Shown here one piece after another: positions 1 through 10,947 of a stretch of DNA of 27,071 bases (the first letter of the stretch is position 1; each line of letters opens with the position of its first letter). The position numbers and the translations under genes are program-made. A model generated the notes under the pieces. It made no database searches. It was not told the origin of the DNA and worked only from the letters and a program-made list of their open reading frames with translations. The stretch comes from Phoronis australis. Taxonomy: Eukaryota > Phoronida > Phoronidae. The stretch covers positions 1,369,474 through 1,396,544 of the forward strand of contig NMRA01000017.1 of NCBI GenBank assembly GCA_002633005.1. Reading direction: 5' to 3'.

Positions 1-1990
1 TAAATGCAAGTTACTGATAAATTTCTATTAATTATTTCAAGACTATGACATGCTCTTAGTTACTTACCTAAATTTTTTCAGCAATTGTAAAATGGTAGCG
101 TAAGACCAAATTTCTATCTTAAGTCACTTTTATGAAACAAACCATAGGTCAAGCCTCAGAGTATGACCCTTGTTACTTTTGCGCAGTCAAGTGAATTTCG
201 AGTTCTCATTCCAATTACTACAAAATAGCGCTTCCGCTTCTGAATGTTAATTTACCAGCTCAGATTTACGCAGCTGAATGAAATTGTCGTTAGTATATTA
301 AGCGTACCGAAAAATTTATAACTCAAAACCTTGAATTTCAAATTTCAAATACGTTTATCCACTGTTTCGTCTACTGTCTGAAGATTGTAAGACGGGAAAG
401 TATTGTTTGTTCAAATAAATATTTCTCTGAAGTTGCCGACTAGAATGTCAAAAGAGTGCAATATTATGTCACATCTAAAACACACACAATTACCACAAGC
501 CGGTTTTTAAAGACAACCGCATATACTAAATTGTAGACTGACGATGCTGGCAGAAAGTCACAGGGCTGAACGAGTACCTACCAACGTTTCGTTATTTTCG
601 ACTAGAGCTGTTTCTGCTATTTACTAACGTATAAAAATTTCGCACTTCTTCATAAAACGCAGTGAAAATGGTTTTACTTACTAGTTCTCAACTAAGACAA
701 CGCGCATGCGCCTATGCATGCCAATATAACACGGAAGAGTGTATCACAAGTAACTTAACTTCTCACTCTTTCACGGTCTTTCATGGTTCAATTCTGGTGG
801 CACCGCAAGGGCGTGCTTGTGAATATGTTACTCCTTGGAAATTTCTTATAACTTATAGACTACTAACTAGACAAAGCGTTACATTCTTCAACCTTAACAC
901 CAATCCAATTTGAACTGACACATGTATTAACCTCGTTATAAATTTTGGTTATTTTATAGACAGTCGACGTTCGGAAATGTGCTGCGCTTTGTCACATTAA
1001 CAACAATTTGCGTAAGTGGGACTTATCACAATTGCATGCGTGGCACATGCGCATTAACGTGACAGACAACTAAATAAAGCATTACGCTCCAAGGGGAACC
1101 AACAATAAAATATTGTTTTTTTCTTCAAATAACGCATACCTGACGAAAACGGCACTTTCTGGTAAGTCAATTAGATTAACTTTCGTTATTTGGATTTTTT
1201 TATTTTGAATTTATTTGTGGAAAGTACCGCTGTATTCCCTGGTTTTTATAATGCAGATCAAGAACAGTGCCTTTCAATCTATCGGGGTTTCGTATCCAAA
1301 TTAGGAATGGCCGAAGGGAACACTAGCGTATCTAAGACTTCGCACAGAGGTAACAACGACTTTCTAAGAAAAATCTTCGCGCAAAGGCTAAACCGCCACG
1401 CCGACGTTCGGTGTCCAGTGGCTGTTTGCATGAAACAGTCCAAATAGGGACTAAACTAAGTTCTCTAAATCTACTGCATAATTGTGGAATCGAGAGTGAA
1501 CTCGACGTTGAATTCTCAATACTATCAAAAATGTATAGGGATCTTTTCATGCAACGCTCCTAACTTTAGGACTAAGTCCCTATTTATTTTCATTGAATAC
1601 ACGGCTCACTTTTCAGTTATATTTTCAGAAAATGTCTTTAGTCAAAGAGGGGATCATAATCAAGCTGAAATGATAGAAAAAGATTACGTTTATGAGTTAA
1701 GAAAGACGCAAACAGGCAAAAGATTTCACATTTTCTTTTACTGAATGTTTTTTTTTGTTTTCAAACCAAAAAGCTGGAATCTGCTGAATAAGGTGGAACT
1801 CGAAACCGTGGAACTGTCGAACAAGGTATCACTTTCACAGGAGGTCCTTGGGTTTTTGGCTGTTTACGCTAAACTAACGATTAGTGATCTGATCACCCAT
1901 TAAAAGTGAAACGTCCCCTTCTCCCTAAAAACAAAAAAAACACTCTGTGCTATTAACCAATCAACCTGTCTACGTGATGTTGCAATGTTC
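1..1990. other. AT-rich DNA without a convincing gene
   Basis: Short open frames are present (for example 1190-1447 and 1484-1744 on the plus strand), but none has a recognisable domain, a consistent codon bias or good splice sites. The only motif I can name is a palindromic NRF1-like site near 701-712. I regard this stretch as intergenic or intronic. Confidence 0.5.
701..712. promoter_or_regulatory. NRF1-like palindrome
   Basis: The sequence CGCGCATGCGCC matches the animal NRF1 consensus (YGCGCAYGCGCR) except at the last base. NRF1 sites usually lie close to transcription start sites, often in CpG-rich promoters. The surroundings here are AT-rich and no gene start is evident, so the site may be chance. 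Confidence 0.2.
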
Positions 1991-2001
1991 GTTGTCTATA
2001 C

Positions 2002-2722
2002 CAGGGGTAGGCAACGTCTTTGAGTATTCGACCCCACTTCAAATAGGTCTGGTGACGTAGCAGCACGGAAAGAAAACCACAAATTCGCATTTTTAGCAGT
2101 GCAGAGTGAAAGTTCATGCGTGACAATAAAAACTCTAAACTTCAGATATTTCGCTGGTTCTTTTGGTTACCCATGTTCTGAATGAAAAAAAACTCTGAGT
2201 GAAATCTTCATGTCCTATGTCACAAGTGTGACTAAAACAGGGTTTTGTTACCTCAACTCCACTTTTTCTTATTAGTGCCCATTAACCGCGCTATTGCGTG
2301 ACATTCGTGACCTTTTCATAATAATGCTGACGCTAAACAAACGAGGTACACAGATTTCCCTAAATGTTGAATGTTGAATCGAACCTGGTCCGTGTTCCGT
2401 AGATGGGAGAATCTCGTGAAAACCGCACGATCACGCATAACTTCGTGACATACCGCCATCATGTTACAAGCGAAGCACGTGTTTACACTAGCTTCTTTAG
2501 AGAGATTCTAGCATGCACGGAACGCCCTACTGATTTGCAACACAGCAGTCAAACAAACAAGATTAGGAAACCTGAACCTAAGGCCACAATAGCATCTCTC
2601 ACAGCTTGGTTGTAGTGAATTTCTCAAAAAGTATTGGAGCATGATTTGCTATCATGTGGTCGCGTGGCAGATAAATTATGCAGATCATCCGCTGCCCGCG
2701 GACCGTAAATTGCCTACCCCTC
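2002..2722. mobile_element. Non-autonomous hAT-like DNA transposon
   Basis: The left end reads CAGGGGTAGGCAAC and the right end reads ATTGCCTACCCCT. They form an inverted repeat with 12 identical inner bases (2003-2014 and 2710-2721). CAGGGGT at the terminus is typical of many animal hAT elements. The right subterminal GCCCGCGGACC (2694-2704) also fits, since hAT ends often carry a GGTCCGCGGGC block. The flanks are TCTATAC on the left and TCTAGAA on the right, which fits a decayed 8 bp target duplication of the hAT TCTAGA type. No transposase domain is visible inside, and a 70-codon frame at 2403-2615 has no recognisable similarity. I infer an old internally deleted copy mobilised in trans. 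Confidence 0.55.
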
Positions 2723-3792
2723 TAGAATGAACCATGACCTGAAGCTCTTCCATAATTTTATAAATTGGCTAGGCGGGAAAGAAAGACTACGCCAAAGGTA
2801 AGGCATGCCAGTACTTTGTGTCTGCTGGCCAGACCCTGCGTCTTTAGATTTAATAAAAATGAAACATAAGATAAGCTCAACAGAATCCTTTCAGTAGCTC
2901 TGTCCAATAAAAGCATGTCCACTGCTTACTTCAGAAGTATTTTACGTAATAGAACTGTGAACAAATGGTTTGCAAAAAAATTTAGTGCCAATAAACTTGC
3001 CTTTCGTCAAAGAAACTAATTTGAGTTAGACTACTTCAGGCAAAAAGCTGATCTCAACTTTCTCCTGACTCAAATTAGAAGTGTTTTCTGGGCTCCCAAA
3101 GAAATGACAGGTTAATTTGTAGAACCTAATCTCAAACAATAACGAATTGCCAGTTCTTCCAAGTCATGACGTCACGCACATTTCAATCAAGTAACAGTGC
3201 AAGACGTATTTCATAACGGTAAGTGGTTTAGATAAAAAATTGGTTTTCGATATGGAAGCTAGGTCAATAGTCGCTACAAAATTATTAGGTACCAGTGACT
3301 AAAAATCCTCGTTTCAGCAAACTAAACAATCGTTTCTGCTATACTGGCATACAATACAACATGTACCAGGAATATAAAATTCCACAGAAGCGAGTGTAAG
3401 CGCGAGTCAGATATAGCCTCGCAATGACTCAAAATCTCGCTGAAACCAAATTGCAAGTGGTCGTTTTGATGTGTTCACAAACATATTATTAGTGACACGA
3501 ATACAAAGATAGAAAACAGCTCACTGAAAAAGTATTACAGTTCCGCCAAATGTGGAAATAGATCTATACTAAATAGACCTATGGTCGTATGAAAACTGAA
3601 ATATTTGCTTCACATCTTTATTAAAAGCAACCTAGATGAAGCAAAAAAAAAAAACAAACTATAACTAAAACTAAAAAACAACATGTCCAGCAACTCAATA
3701 GTCACACGAAACTCGATTTTTCAATTCATAGTTCAGATGAGTTTCAACGCATATTACTGAGGGATCTTTTTTCACAGACATGTATTTAAATA
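2723..3792. other. No gene recognised
   Basis: This is AT-rich sequence with a poly-A-like stretch near 3643-3655. The only small structure seen is a perfect 11 bp inverted repeat (3016-3026 with 3068-3078). No exon, RNA gene or known repeat was recognised. Confidence 0.4.
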
Positions 3793-3969
3793 TCAGTTTA
3801 AAATGTTAACATACGTAGCTTGAAGAAGACTTAAATTATTCGTTCCAGCAGATTCGCACAGGTCAGAAGTCGTCGGCAAGGGTTTGACGTGAGCAACAGT
3901 AGCCCCAGGAGGACGAGGCTGTAGAGGAGCGGGAGCAGTGACGTCATTTGACAAATCAGCGTCCGCCAT
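3793..3969 (-). CDS. Possible first coding exon (58-codon frame), unknown protein
   Basis: On the minus strand an ATG at 3969-3967 opens a 58-codon frame ending in TGA at 3795-3793. The first residues read MADADLSNDVTAPAPLQPRP, followed by a Pro/Thr/Ala-rich segment. The start context CAACATGGCGGAC is a good Kozak context and also matches the YY1 motif found at many animal start codons. GC content is well above that of the surrounding DNA. A plausible splice donor, TAC|GTATGT, lies at 3815/3814, so the last few codons could be intronic and the true exon may end at 3815. A competing frame on the same strand (3831-4031) contains a hydrophobic leader-like run, but its composition is less convincing. 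No domain is recognised. The gene would continue toward lower coordinates. Confidence 0.35.
   Translation of the reverse strand: MADADLSNDVTAPAPLQPRPPGATVAHVKPLPTTSDLCESAGTNNLSLLQATYVNILN
3938..3945. promoter_or_regulatory. Consensus CRE palindrome TGACGTCA
   Basis: A perfect 8 bp CREB/ATF site lies just downstream of the candidate start codon at 3969, inside the candidate exon. It may contribute to a promoter region together with the YY1-like element. It could equally be a coding coincidence (Asn-Asp-Val-Thr codons). Confidence 0.3.
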
Positions 3970-3974
3970 GTTGA
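3962..3974 (-). promoter_or_regulatory. YY1-like element over a start codon
   Basis: The minus-strand sequence CAACATGGCGGAC matches the YY1 consensus (AAnATGGCGGC) at most positions. In animal genes this motif often sits just downstream of the transcription start and can supply the initiating ATG-GC. Here it does so for the 58-codon frame, which supports a transcription start shortly upstream, toward 3980-4050. Confidence 0.35.
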
Positions 3975-4475
3975 AATAAACGACGACTTGAAAACCAGAT
4001 CAAAGTCTGAAATAATTAACATGCACAACATACTTTAGAAATTGAGTAAGGAACTACGAAGCAAAATTTAAACTAACACCATAATCACGAATAGCGAATA
4101 CGGTAAACAGAACACGCAACATAAATACTGACCAAATACCACGGACTCTGAGGATTCAGGTCAATCTTGCTACACCCGAGGTCGAGGCTGAAGACATTAC
4201 AAGAGCGGAATGAGACTCAATGTGAAGGGATCGGTGTAAATCAGTACGCGCACAGTTTATCACAAAGCATGACAACGCAAATAAAATAACTAGAACGAAA
4301 CCAGAAGTACTAACACTGTGCTGGGAAATATATGAATTTGCAGTTCACCAGCACGCACTCCAAACGATGATAATCGGGTTGACAATACCCGGATGGCTTT
4401 TGTGTGGCTTTGATGTAGTAGCAATTAAAACATTTCGAATGCATGTAATTGTTTCTTCAAGCTCATAGAAATTTA

Positions 4476-4736
4476 TTAACATGATCTTAAATTGACTGTG
4501 TCGTGTTGACATGTGAAAACGAACAGCTGCGAATTGACAATCTGACAATATAACTCTGACGGTTTCATCAGGATGTCATTTGTTTTGGCCGCAGACCACC
4601 AGTGGAATGCGGATTCATCGCCACCGGACCAGGCGAAATCCTCGGTTCCGTTGGCAGACTTGAGGAAATAAATGTGAGTGTCCAATTCGTGGTTTCTCGA
4701 CGCAGCAGTATGCATATGTCGTGCTGCATTGTTCAT
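4476..4736 (-). CDS. Exon-like open frame with GC-rich third positions, unknown
   Basis: The part at about 4570-4680 reads KSANGTEDFAWSGGDESAFH followed by WWSAAKTNDILMKP. Most third codon positions in this part are G or C, although the surrounding DNA is AT-rich. A pyrimidine-rich stretch ending in CTCAAG just upstream (minus strand) could be a splice acceptor. The rest of the 86-codon frame looks less like coding sequence. I recognise no domain. It may be a single internal exon or a decayed gene fragment. It lies upstream of the candidate start at 3969, so the two would not be consecutive coding exons unless alternative promoters are used. Confidence 0.2.
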   Translation of the reverse strand: MNNAARHMHTAASRNHELDTHIYFLKSANGTEDFAWSGGDESAFHWWSAAKTNDILMKPSELYCQIVNSQLFVFTCQHDTVNLRSC

Positions 4737-4739
4737 CAG

Positions 4740-5700
4740 TAGCCTTCATAAGAGAGTTCATGTGACTGAGAATGTTTGTGTTAGGCCTACACTGCCCGGT
4801 GGGATTTATCGCCTTGACCTCGATAACTGTTTGAAATTAGGTCACACCATACGAGAACTTACTTAACGGGACAAAGGCTGTGAGTCGCGGTAAAACATTA
4901 TGACAGAGTTTAAGCGATGCTGAGAATGGGGCAATTGATGGATTTAATTTACGTTATCGGTGCTGAATATGTCGTACATATTGCTGAATTGACGCCTATG
5001 TCCCTGTGCAGACTCATCCTAATGGCAATATTTTGTCAGTGCAAACGTAGCTCTAATAGACATGCGAGAGCTCAGCCGGGGGGTCTCCCATCGAAGACTC
5101 GTCGCTCAGTAGTCGTGAATTTCCCGATCAAATTCCTTACGAATAGATGATTTTTCTGATTTAATTTCCTTCGAAAGGGATCTTTTAAGTTGGAGTTTTA
5201 ATAAAATGTCCATTTTACGATAAGATAACTCTACGCTTGAGTTTTGTATTACATCTACGTTAGTTATGATTGAGTAGCGTATTCAGATAGTCTTTATACT
5301 GAGTACTATTGCAATAAAACTGTAGAATTTGTCTCAGTGAGGGCTAGAAACCAGTAAAAGTAGGTTAAAATATTCAGGGATCATTTCCGAAAAACGGGGC
5401 TATGGCCGCGTCAACTCAACTCAGTGACTGGCATGGCCCCAAATCTATGGGCCAATGCGGAGACCGCCATTTGTCATGCTAGGTTTCCTGTTCATTTTAA
5501 GGAGGCGTCATTTTCAAGTATGTAATTTCTACTACAATCTAGTACGTTATGTAAATAATGATTGGTCTAAAAGGCTAACTGCAGTTAAACTTAATCAAAA
5601 GGGCAAAGAATCGGCTATTGGATATACTTTTTCACAGTAGAACTATGCTAGAATCCATATTGCTAACGTTGTTGTCTTGGTCATTTGTTCTGACCACAAT
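4740..5700. other. No gene recognised
   Basis: Several short frames of 61 to 77 codons (for example 4917-5150 and 5455-5640, plus) show no domain or splice support. No repeat was recognised. Confidence 0.4.
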
Positions 5701-5880
5701 GTCTTTATAATAGGATATGAATGCAACACATATTATTCCAGACAAATTAAGGCACGCTTACTAAATTGGAAACACAGTGAATAAACTTTTTGTACGGGCG
5801 AATACCCTACAAACTGTCCCAAGTGTGGCTGGAAGCCGAGACATGGCTTCCAACATTTAGTGGTGATTTGCCCTGTCTAT
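5700..5880 (+). pseudogene. Possible LINE C-terminal Cys/His remnant
   Basis: A plus-strand frame contains CPKCGWKPRHGFQHLVVICP at about 5817-5876. The C-x2-C followed by H and C with an HLV..CP ending resembles the zinc-knuckle-like C-terminus of several LINE polymerases (C..CG...HL...CP). The preceding residues (SRQIKARLLNWK) fit the usual 'ARLxRW' segment of that region. A stop follows shortly after the last Cys and another stop lies upstream. No reverse-transcriptase motifs were found nearby, so this is a short degraded fragment at best. Confidence 0.3.
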
Positions 5881-6509
5881 TAAACGCTTTGCAGCCTTCT
5901 ACTGAGTAGACGGATGCATAACCTATCTGGAGGAAATCACCAGGTCCTACAGAATTGACAGACTTTCCGACTTCCTCAGGCATTGGAAGATTTCACTCAC
6001 GAGGAACAACTTGCCGAAGGGCTGTCTTGAGTCATTCAATGGTGATCACGTGCAATAGGCGGAGCTGCAAGTATGGCCTTGCACACCTGGTGCTCCGCCA
6101 AAGGCATTAGGCCACGGCACCAGTGTATTAATTCTTCTAGAGAAGGCTATGGACACAATCCTCTGGAAAAAAGCGACCTCATTGGCACTTAATAGTTTTT
6201 GCTGTTTTTGAACTTGAAAAATCGGTTTAGCAGTTTGTTCCATACAGTGTACAAAACTAACCTGAAATATGAGCACCATACTGGGCCAAGACTTTAAAAT
6301 CCTTGCACAAAGATTCCAAATTAGAAATTTTCAGGTTTTACGACTACCAGAAGTGCAGCCGAGTATGTCAAATCAGCAGTTTTCACCTCAAAATCACCAT
6401 TTGCATGCGATTACTACGAACTGAGAATCAGACTGCTAAAACTCTCCGGATTACCGAAATCAGGTAAAAAGTGGGTGTCGATCAGCCATTTTTCTGCAGT
6501 AGTAGTATG

Positions 6510-6527
6510 TATTATTTATTTATTATA
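6510..6527 (-). repeat. LINE 3' (AATA)n-type tail
   Basis: The minus strand reads ATAATAAATAAATAAT directly after the 3' UTR sequence TTGTACTTGTCACT. This marks the 3' boundary and the orientation of the LINE insertion. Confidence 0.55.
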
Positions 6528-6757
6528 GTGACAAGTACAATTAAATCAAACAGTTACAGGTATAACATTCGTAAGAAAGATAAGTACCCAGCCCAGTTGG
6601 GCTTATTAGTCACTTTAACCACACAACTCAGATGCAGGCCTACCATAAATGCGTCGGTTTCTAAGTTCAAAAGCAGACTTGATATATTTGGCAAATTGCC
6701 TAGGAAAATACTGAAATAGCAGTTTCAACGTATCTAATCTACTGAAATCTACGAAGT

Positions 6758-7467
6758 TCAGGATTTGAAGTGAGCCAGAAGAGACCGCTCGGAACGAGAT
6801 AAATTAATCTTTACATACGGCTCAGTTAAAAACTCGTGCTTAAATAAAATGTAGGTTCTTAACTTGGGTTTAGTTACAACAGATTCAGCCCAAGCATGTT
6901 TCGCGTATTCAAGTAGTTTGTTTCTAGCATCTTTTATGTTACAAGTAATCAAATTTTTAAAACTGGATTGCATGCCAGTTATGTTAAGCAAATTTTTGAT
7001 TCCGTCTATCCAACCCTTTCTACCAACAGAGTAGTCCCAAAGACATACCTTCTTCACTAACCTATCACCACCAGTGGTTACTAGTTTGTTCCAAAGACGC
7101 AGCATATTCAATTTAAATCTATTTCCGGTGGAGTCCCACCCCATATCGCCACTAAAGCATGAGTGGCTGTAAATTGGTTGACCCCTAAATAAAAACGCAT
7201 CGCTCTGTTTTGGATATTTTCATCATTACCAAAATTTTTGTAACCCCAAACAAATGACCCGTAATCCAAAATTGGTGCCACACACGAATTAAGTAATGTT
7301 TTAAACGTTTCGAATCCTAGATTCTTGTTATCACGGAATGTTGAGCATATCTTCCCTAACGCTCTACCAGAAGCTTCAGATAACGTATTCAAATTTTCTT
7401 TGAAGTCAAAGTGGTGATCCAGAATACAGCCTAAATATTTGTATGAGGATTTATAACTGAAGACACT
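6758..7467 (-). pseudogene. LINE reverse transcriptase, C-terminal part, frameshifted
   Basis: Two overlapping minus-strand frames encode adjoining parts of the protein. The first (7467 to about 7140) includes SYKYLGCILDHHFDF, then VAPILDYGSFVWGYKN and IQNRAMRFYLGV. The second (7144 to 6758) includes MGWDSTGNRFKLNMLRLWNK and ends in SERSLLAHFKS before the stop. In the family these segments are continuous, with 'ALxGDMGW' bridging them. Here a single-base loss near 7145 shifts the frame and produces the odd reading HALVAIWGGTPPEIDL. The catalytic YADD region is not recognisable, and stops appear upstream of 7480. This is a dead copy unless the shift is an assembly error. Confidence 0.75.
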
Positions 7468-7729
7468 GTGTTCGAAATAAATTCAAAATTGCTTCTAGGC
7501 ATAGACTTAGCTCGAAAATGGACAACATTAGTTTTTATTGCCATTTTCACAACCATTCTCCACTTTTTGCAAATCCAAAGTGTCCGAAGGGTACCTCAAT
7601 TTCCTCTTATGAATTTCAACTTCCAGCTTGCCGCAAGCAGTAAAGGTTTAAGACAAGTGACGATTGGGCAAAAAATAGGACAAAGTGTCAACAGCTGGCA
7701 ATCTTTCACACAACAGACTTGAAACATAC

Positions 7730-8690
7730 TGCACAAGACTTCAAATGCCTAACCAACCCAGCAGTGCCAATTTTTTAATGAAATTAGGGGAGGGAAGCGA
7801 ATTCAACCGAGGCTTAATAATGGTGAGTGTCATTTTATGAGTGACAACCAAATTCTCTATAGATGGGTTCCAACAAGATCTTAAATGGTGCATGTTTATT
7901 CTATTGATTCTCTAGAAAGGTGCAACCCGTCAAAACTAGTGAAGTCCTACATTTCAACAGGAAGTGTGTACTGCCAAAAAGAGCGTGATTAAGAATTCGA
8001 TAAATCAGTGATTGAATAGGTGTTATCAGGTCAATAACAATTTTTATCCATGGCGGTTAGGTGTAGCAGGAGAAAACACTACCGGCCTTCATCCATTTTG
8101 GGTCGTCTATCTCCCCGGTCTCCAGTCGCCAGCAGTTCCTTTCGCATGTTTCTTAACTTCACAACCCATTCTCTACACCCATCCTCTTTCCTACGCTAGT
8201 CAACAATAGGGTGTGTTGTCTTACTTATACGAAAACTCAGAATTTTGTTAAATGGCGCCCAGGTTCCCGTCCGTGACACACCTTAGGTGTAATATGCTCC
8301 TGCGCAATAATGGGACTGTTGACTACGCTGTTCGGTATTGTTGCCAGAGCAGTCGTAGGTCAATGCAGGTTCGTTTCGTTGTTTTGCGTCTGAATTTTTG
8401 GATAACATTTCTGTTGTTACTGCAATGGCTTGCAATATGTTTTGAAAAATTTGAAAGAAACTAAAAACTGTCGGATTAATCATATTGAATCCTAGATATC
8501 CCGGAAGGTTGGGGACCACAGAAGGAAGGTGAGTTCTCAAGACCAAGAGTTAGTGTAGTTTTAGACGCTACATAGTTTTATGGCGGTGTAAAATTGATAT
8601 CACACCGGTATGGAAAGCCAATGGGGGAACAGTTACAGGACAAAATTTTCTATTCAGGAATTAAATTCTTTGCAGGGCCAAAAAGTATAC
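7730..8690. other. No gene recognised
   Basis: Short frames (8012-8209 and 8252-8464 plus, 8283-8546 minus) show no domain. The small palindrome ACACCTTAGGTGT lies near 8278. Nothing else is supported. Confidence 0.4.
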
Positions 8691-8698
8691 TCAAAACC

Positions 8699-8782
8699 AA
8701 AATTTATCGCGCCAGAACCTATAATTTATCACGTCAAGAGCAAAATTTAACACGTCAGGATCGAAAATTTATGACGCACGAG
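8699..8782 (+). repeat. About four imperfect 21-22 bp tandem units
   Basis: Four successive units begin AAAATTTATCGCGCC, ATAATTTATCACGTC, AAAATTTAACACGTC and AAAATTTATGACGCA. They share an AATTTA core followed by (C/G)(A/G)CG(T/C). The last unit runs directly into the dispersed repeat that begins near 8773. Confidence 0.5.
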
Positions 8783-8990
8783 CCTGTGCCATTTCTGGGC
8801 GATCTTAGGGTCTTTTAGATACTTAAAGAATGAAATATCAGTTCGATTGCTACTACTGCATCTTCTGCACAAGCACCTTTCCCTAATACTCGTCACAAGC
8901 AACATTCAACTTTCTTCAAGACTACTCCGGCTCTTGGTTGGTATAGGACATCGCAATAGCGGAGAATGGGCATGGTGACTTTTTTAATTT
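8773..8990 (+). repeat. Dispersed repeat, copy 1
   Basis: This stretch starts ACGCACGAGCCTGTGCCATT and is clearly similar to the reverse complement of 12848-13085. Shared blocks include CATTTCTG-GCGATCTT, CGATTGCTA-TACTGCATCTT and the CTTTT/CTTCT-GCACA-CACCT segment. The copies also agree when translated (KNEISVRLLLLHLLH here, KNEKLSARLLLLHLLH in the other). I recognise no transposon class. It may be part of an unclassified element or a shared UTR-like module. Confidence 0.6.
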
Positions 8991-10947
8991 TCGCGCATAT
9001 TTCTTGATTACAAGCGCACAAATTGAAAAACAAATACTTAATCATACCAAAATTGTTGGTAAGTGACCTAATTCAGGCATTTATGACTATGGTGTGAAGG
9101 GTTTAAATTACTAAAATTTGCACGCCTAGAATTGCCATGCTAGTTTATTTTCAAGTCTACCTTGTCAGGACTTCTATAACTGTCCGAAAAGAGCTGTAAT
9201 ACCAACGCGAAAGGAGAATCTTCTATCGGTAAGCTCCGCGAAAATATCTGCTTTGACACAGCAGATTCAGTTTATGTGCATCAAACCTTATTAACAAAAA
9301 TTGGCCATTTTTACAATATTTCACGTGTCTAGCAAAACACCTTCAAATACAAAGTATACACCGTGTAGCGAGAAAAAGATTTAGCAGAACCACCTTGGAA
9401 CCGCACAACCGCGTGGACGTATTTGTTTTTTACGATCCGAGGTCAAAGGTTACAGATAGAACGGTGCAGGGGAAAACATAGACAAAACGTAGTTTTGATC
9501 CTGAGAGAGTTGTGTGTCTACATGCTTACATGTACGACCGCTGCAATGATAACGAATGCTACGAGTCGCCTCACGCCTCTGTGGTCACGAACACAGCAAG
9601 TTGTGAAAAGAGATAAATCCTCATCCAAATTCCTCAATTCAATAAGTGAACTGACATTTCGCCGTTTCGATCTCATGCTAACGACATGCTTTAACCATCG
9701 ACTCGACACTTGTTATCCAGTTATCCATTTCTTGCTTGGTTTCGTATCAGTATCAGGTCCGGCACGTGATGTGTGCAGACTATGCGTATAACATTGAACT
9801 GTAGCCTACTTTTAAGTAGGTCAAACAACAGTACGGTGGATCCCACCTCGTGGCTGGGGACGATACGTTTTAATGATAATCAAGTTAATTACGCACTGCT
9901 AATTCAGTTGACATTGCGAGTGAATGTTGAAATATCTGACATGGTTAAGGCATGTATAGGTTATATTGAGTGAAAACAGGTTTTCAGCGAATACTAATTA
10001 ACTTTTATATTTCCACTCGTCCCAATTAAATCAGCTTTTTCTCGTCTTCGGCAAATCGACTTTGTTTAAACTGAGGAACACGAGTTCTCGAAAAGGGCTT
10101 GATGGACTTCGCTGAAACTTTCCAAACATAACATTTATTCATCACTGAATGTCAAAAAGTTGTTAGATTTCAGATGGACCTAGTTTTTGCGTAATGTAAC
10201 AAAGACGAATACAACTTCTATTTTTTCAAAAATACCTTACATTTTGTTAGTTGATTTGTCATGGCAACCAAGACAAATCGAAAATTCCTAATAGCGTTTC
10301 TGAGATAACTAGTGAAGTTTTTAGTTAAAAATTTTCATTAAAATCGACGGAGGGGTTATTTTGCTATGAATGTACCTTTCTTAAAAATAAAATTTAGACT
10401 TAGAGCTATTAACTTAACAATAATAATGGTACAAGAATACAAAACATGCTTTTTATATTCCCTTAGCCTTTTCCTTTCAGAAAATCAATACTTTTACTGG
10501 TTGACAAAGTTTAGTTTTTAATATACGAGTTTGAATGGGGTCCACTAAATAAGGTTTGAAATAACCTTAGAGAGTCCGTTGTGTTTGTATGATAAATGCG
10601 TTTTTCGCCTTTTCATAAATCGGTTTGCATATCACAGTTCTCGATATACAGTAATAAACGCCGTTATCATATATATTGGTGTATGTTATGACTCATTCAG
10701 CACGATTAAAGTTCATAAAAGTATGAGTCGTTACTGAACTTATTTGAGATGAAAGGACAAGGTTTCGCCAGCGTCCGTTGGCTCTTTCAAGCCTGTGCGA
10801 CCTCTGGTGGATTCGATCAGAGTTAAGAAAATTGGCGGGAAACTTTATTAAAAATCCTGTCCCTGGTGTGTAATAGGTTGAATCTCGAGCCTCCTCTTCG
10901 GTTCAGCGATTGATTTTCAATTCTTTCATATATTTATCAATCCCCGT
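8991..10947. other. No gene recognised
   Basis: A 122-codon plus-strand frame at 9423-9791 overlaps a minus-strand frame at 9518-9709. Neither has a recognisable motif and both look incidental. An AP-1-like TGACTCA lies near 10689 and an E2F-like TTGGCGGGAAA near 10833. No repeat was recognised. Confidence 0.4.

Larger units (their letters stand above)
6510..7700 (-). mobile_element. 5'-truncated CR1/Jockey-style LINE
   Basis: On the minus strand this runs from a degraded reverse-transcriptase region near 7640-7480 (VVHFRAKSMPRSNFEF), through SYKYLGCILDHHFDF and the C-terminal domain, into a ~230 bp 3' UTR. It ends in an AATAAATAAATAAT tail at 6526-6510. A 3' microsatellite tail of this kind is usual for CR1-related elements. 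The upstream part of the polymerase and the endonuclease are missing, as expected from 5' truncation on insertion. Confidence 0.7.

Noticed and set aside
3016-3078. 11 bp inverted repeat as possible transposon ends
   Set aside because: The spacing is only about 40 bp, there is no target duplication, and pairing stops abruptly at both sides.
3831-4031. 66-codon minus frame with a signal-peptide-like hydrophobic stretch
   Set aside because: It overlaps the more convincing frame that starts at 3969. The Leu-rich run is the out-of-frame reading of that Pro/Ala/Thr-rich segment.
6471-6719. 82-codon plus frame
   Set aside because: It is the reverse-strand shadow of the LINE 3' UTR.
9423-9791. 122-codon plus-strand frame
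   Set aside because: No domain, no splice support, unremarkable codon use, and an overlapping frame on the other strand. Probably chance.
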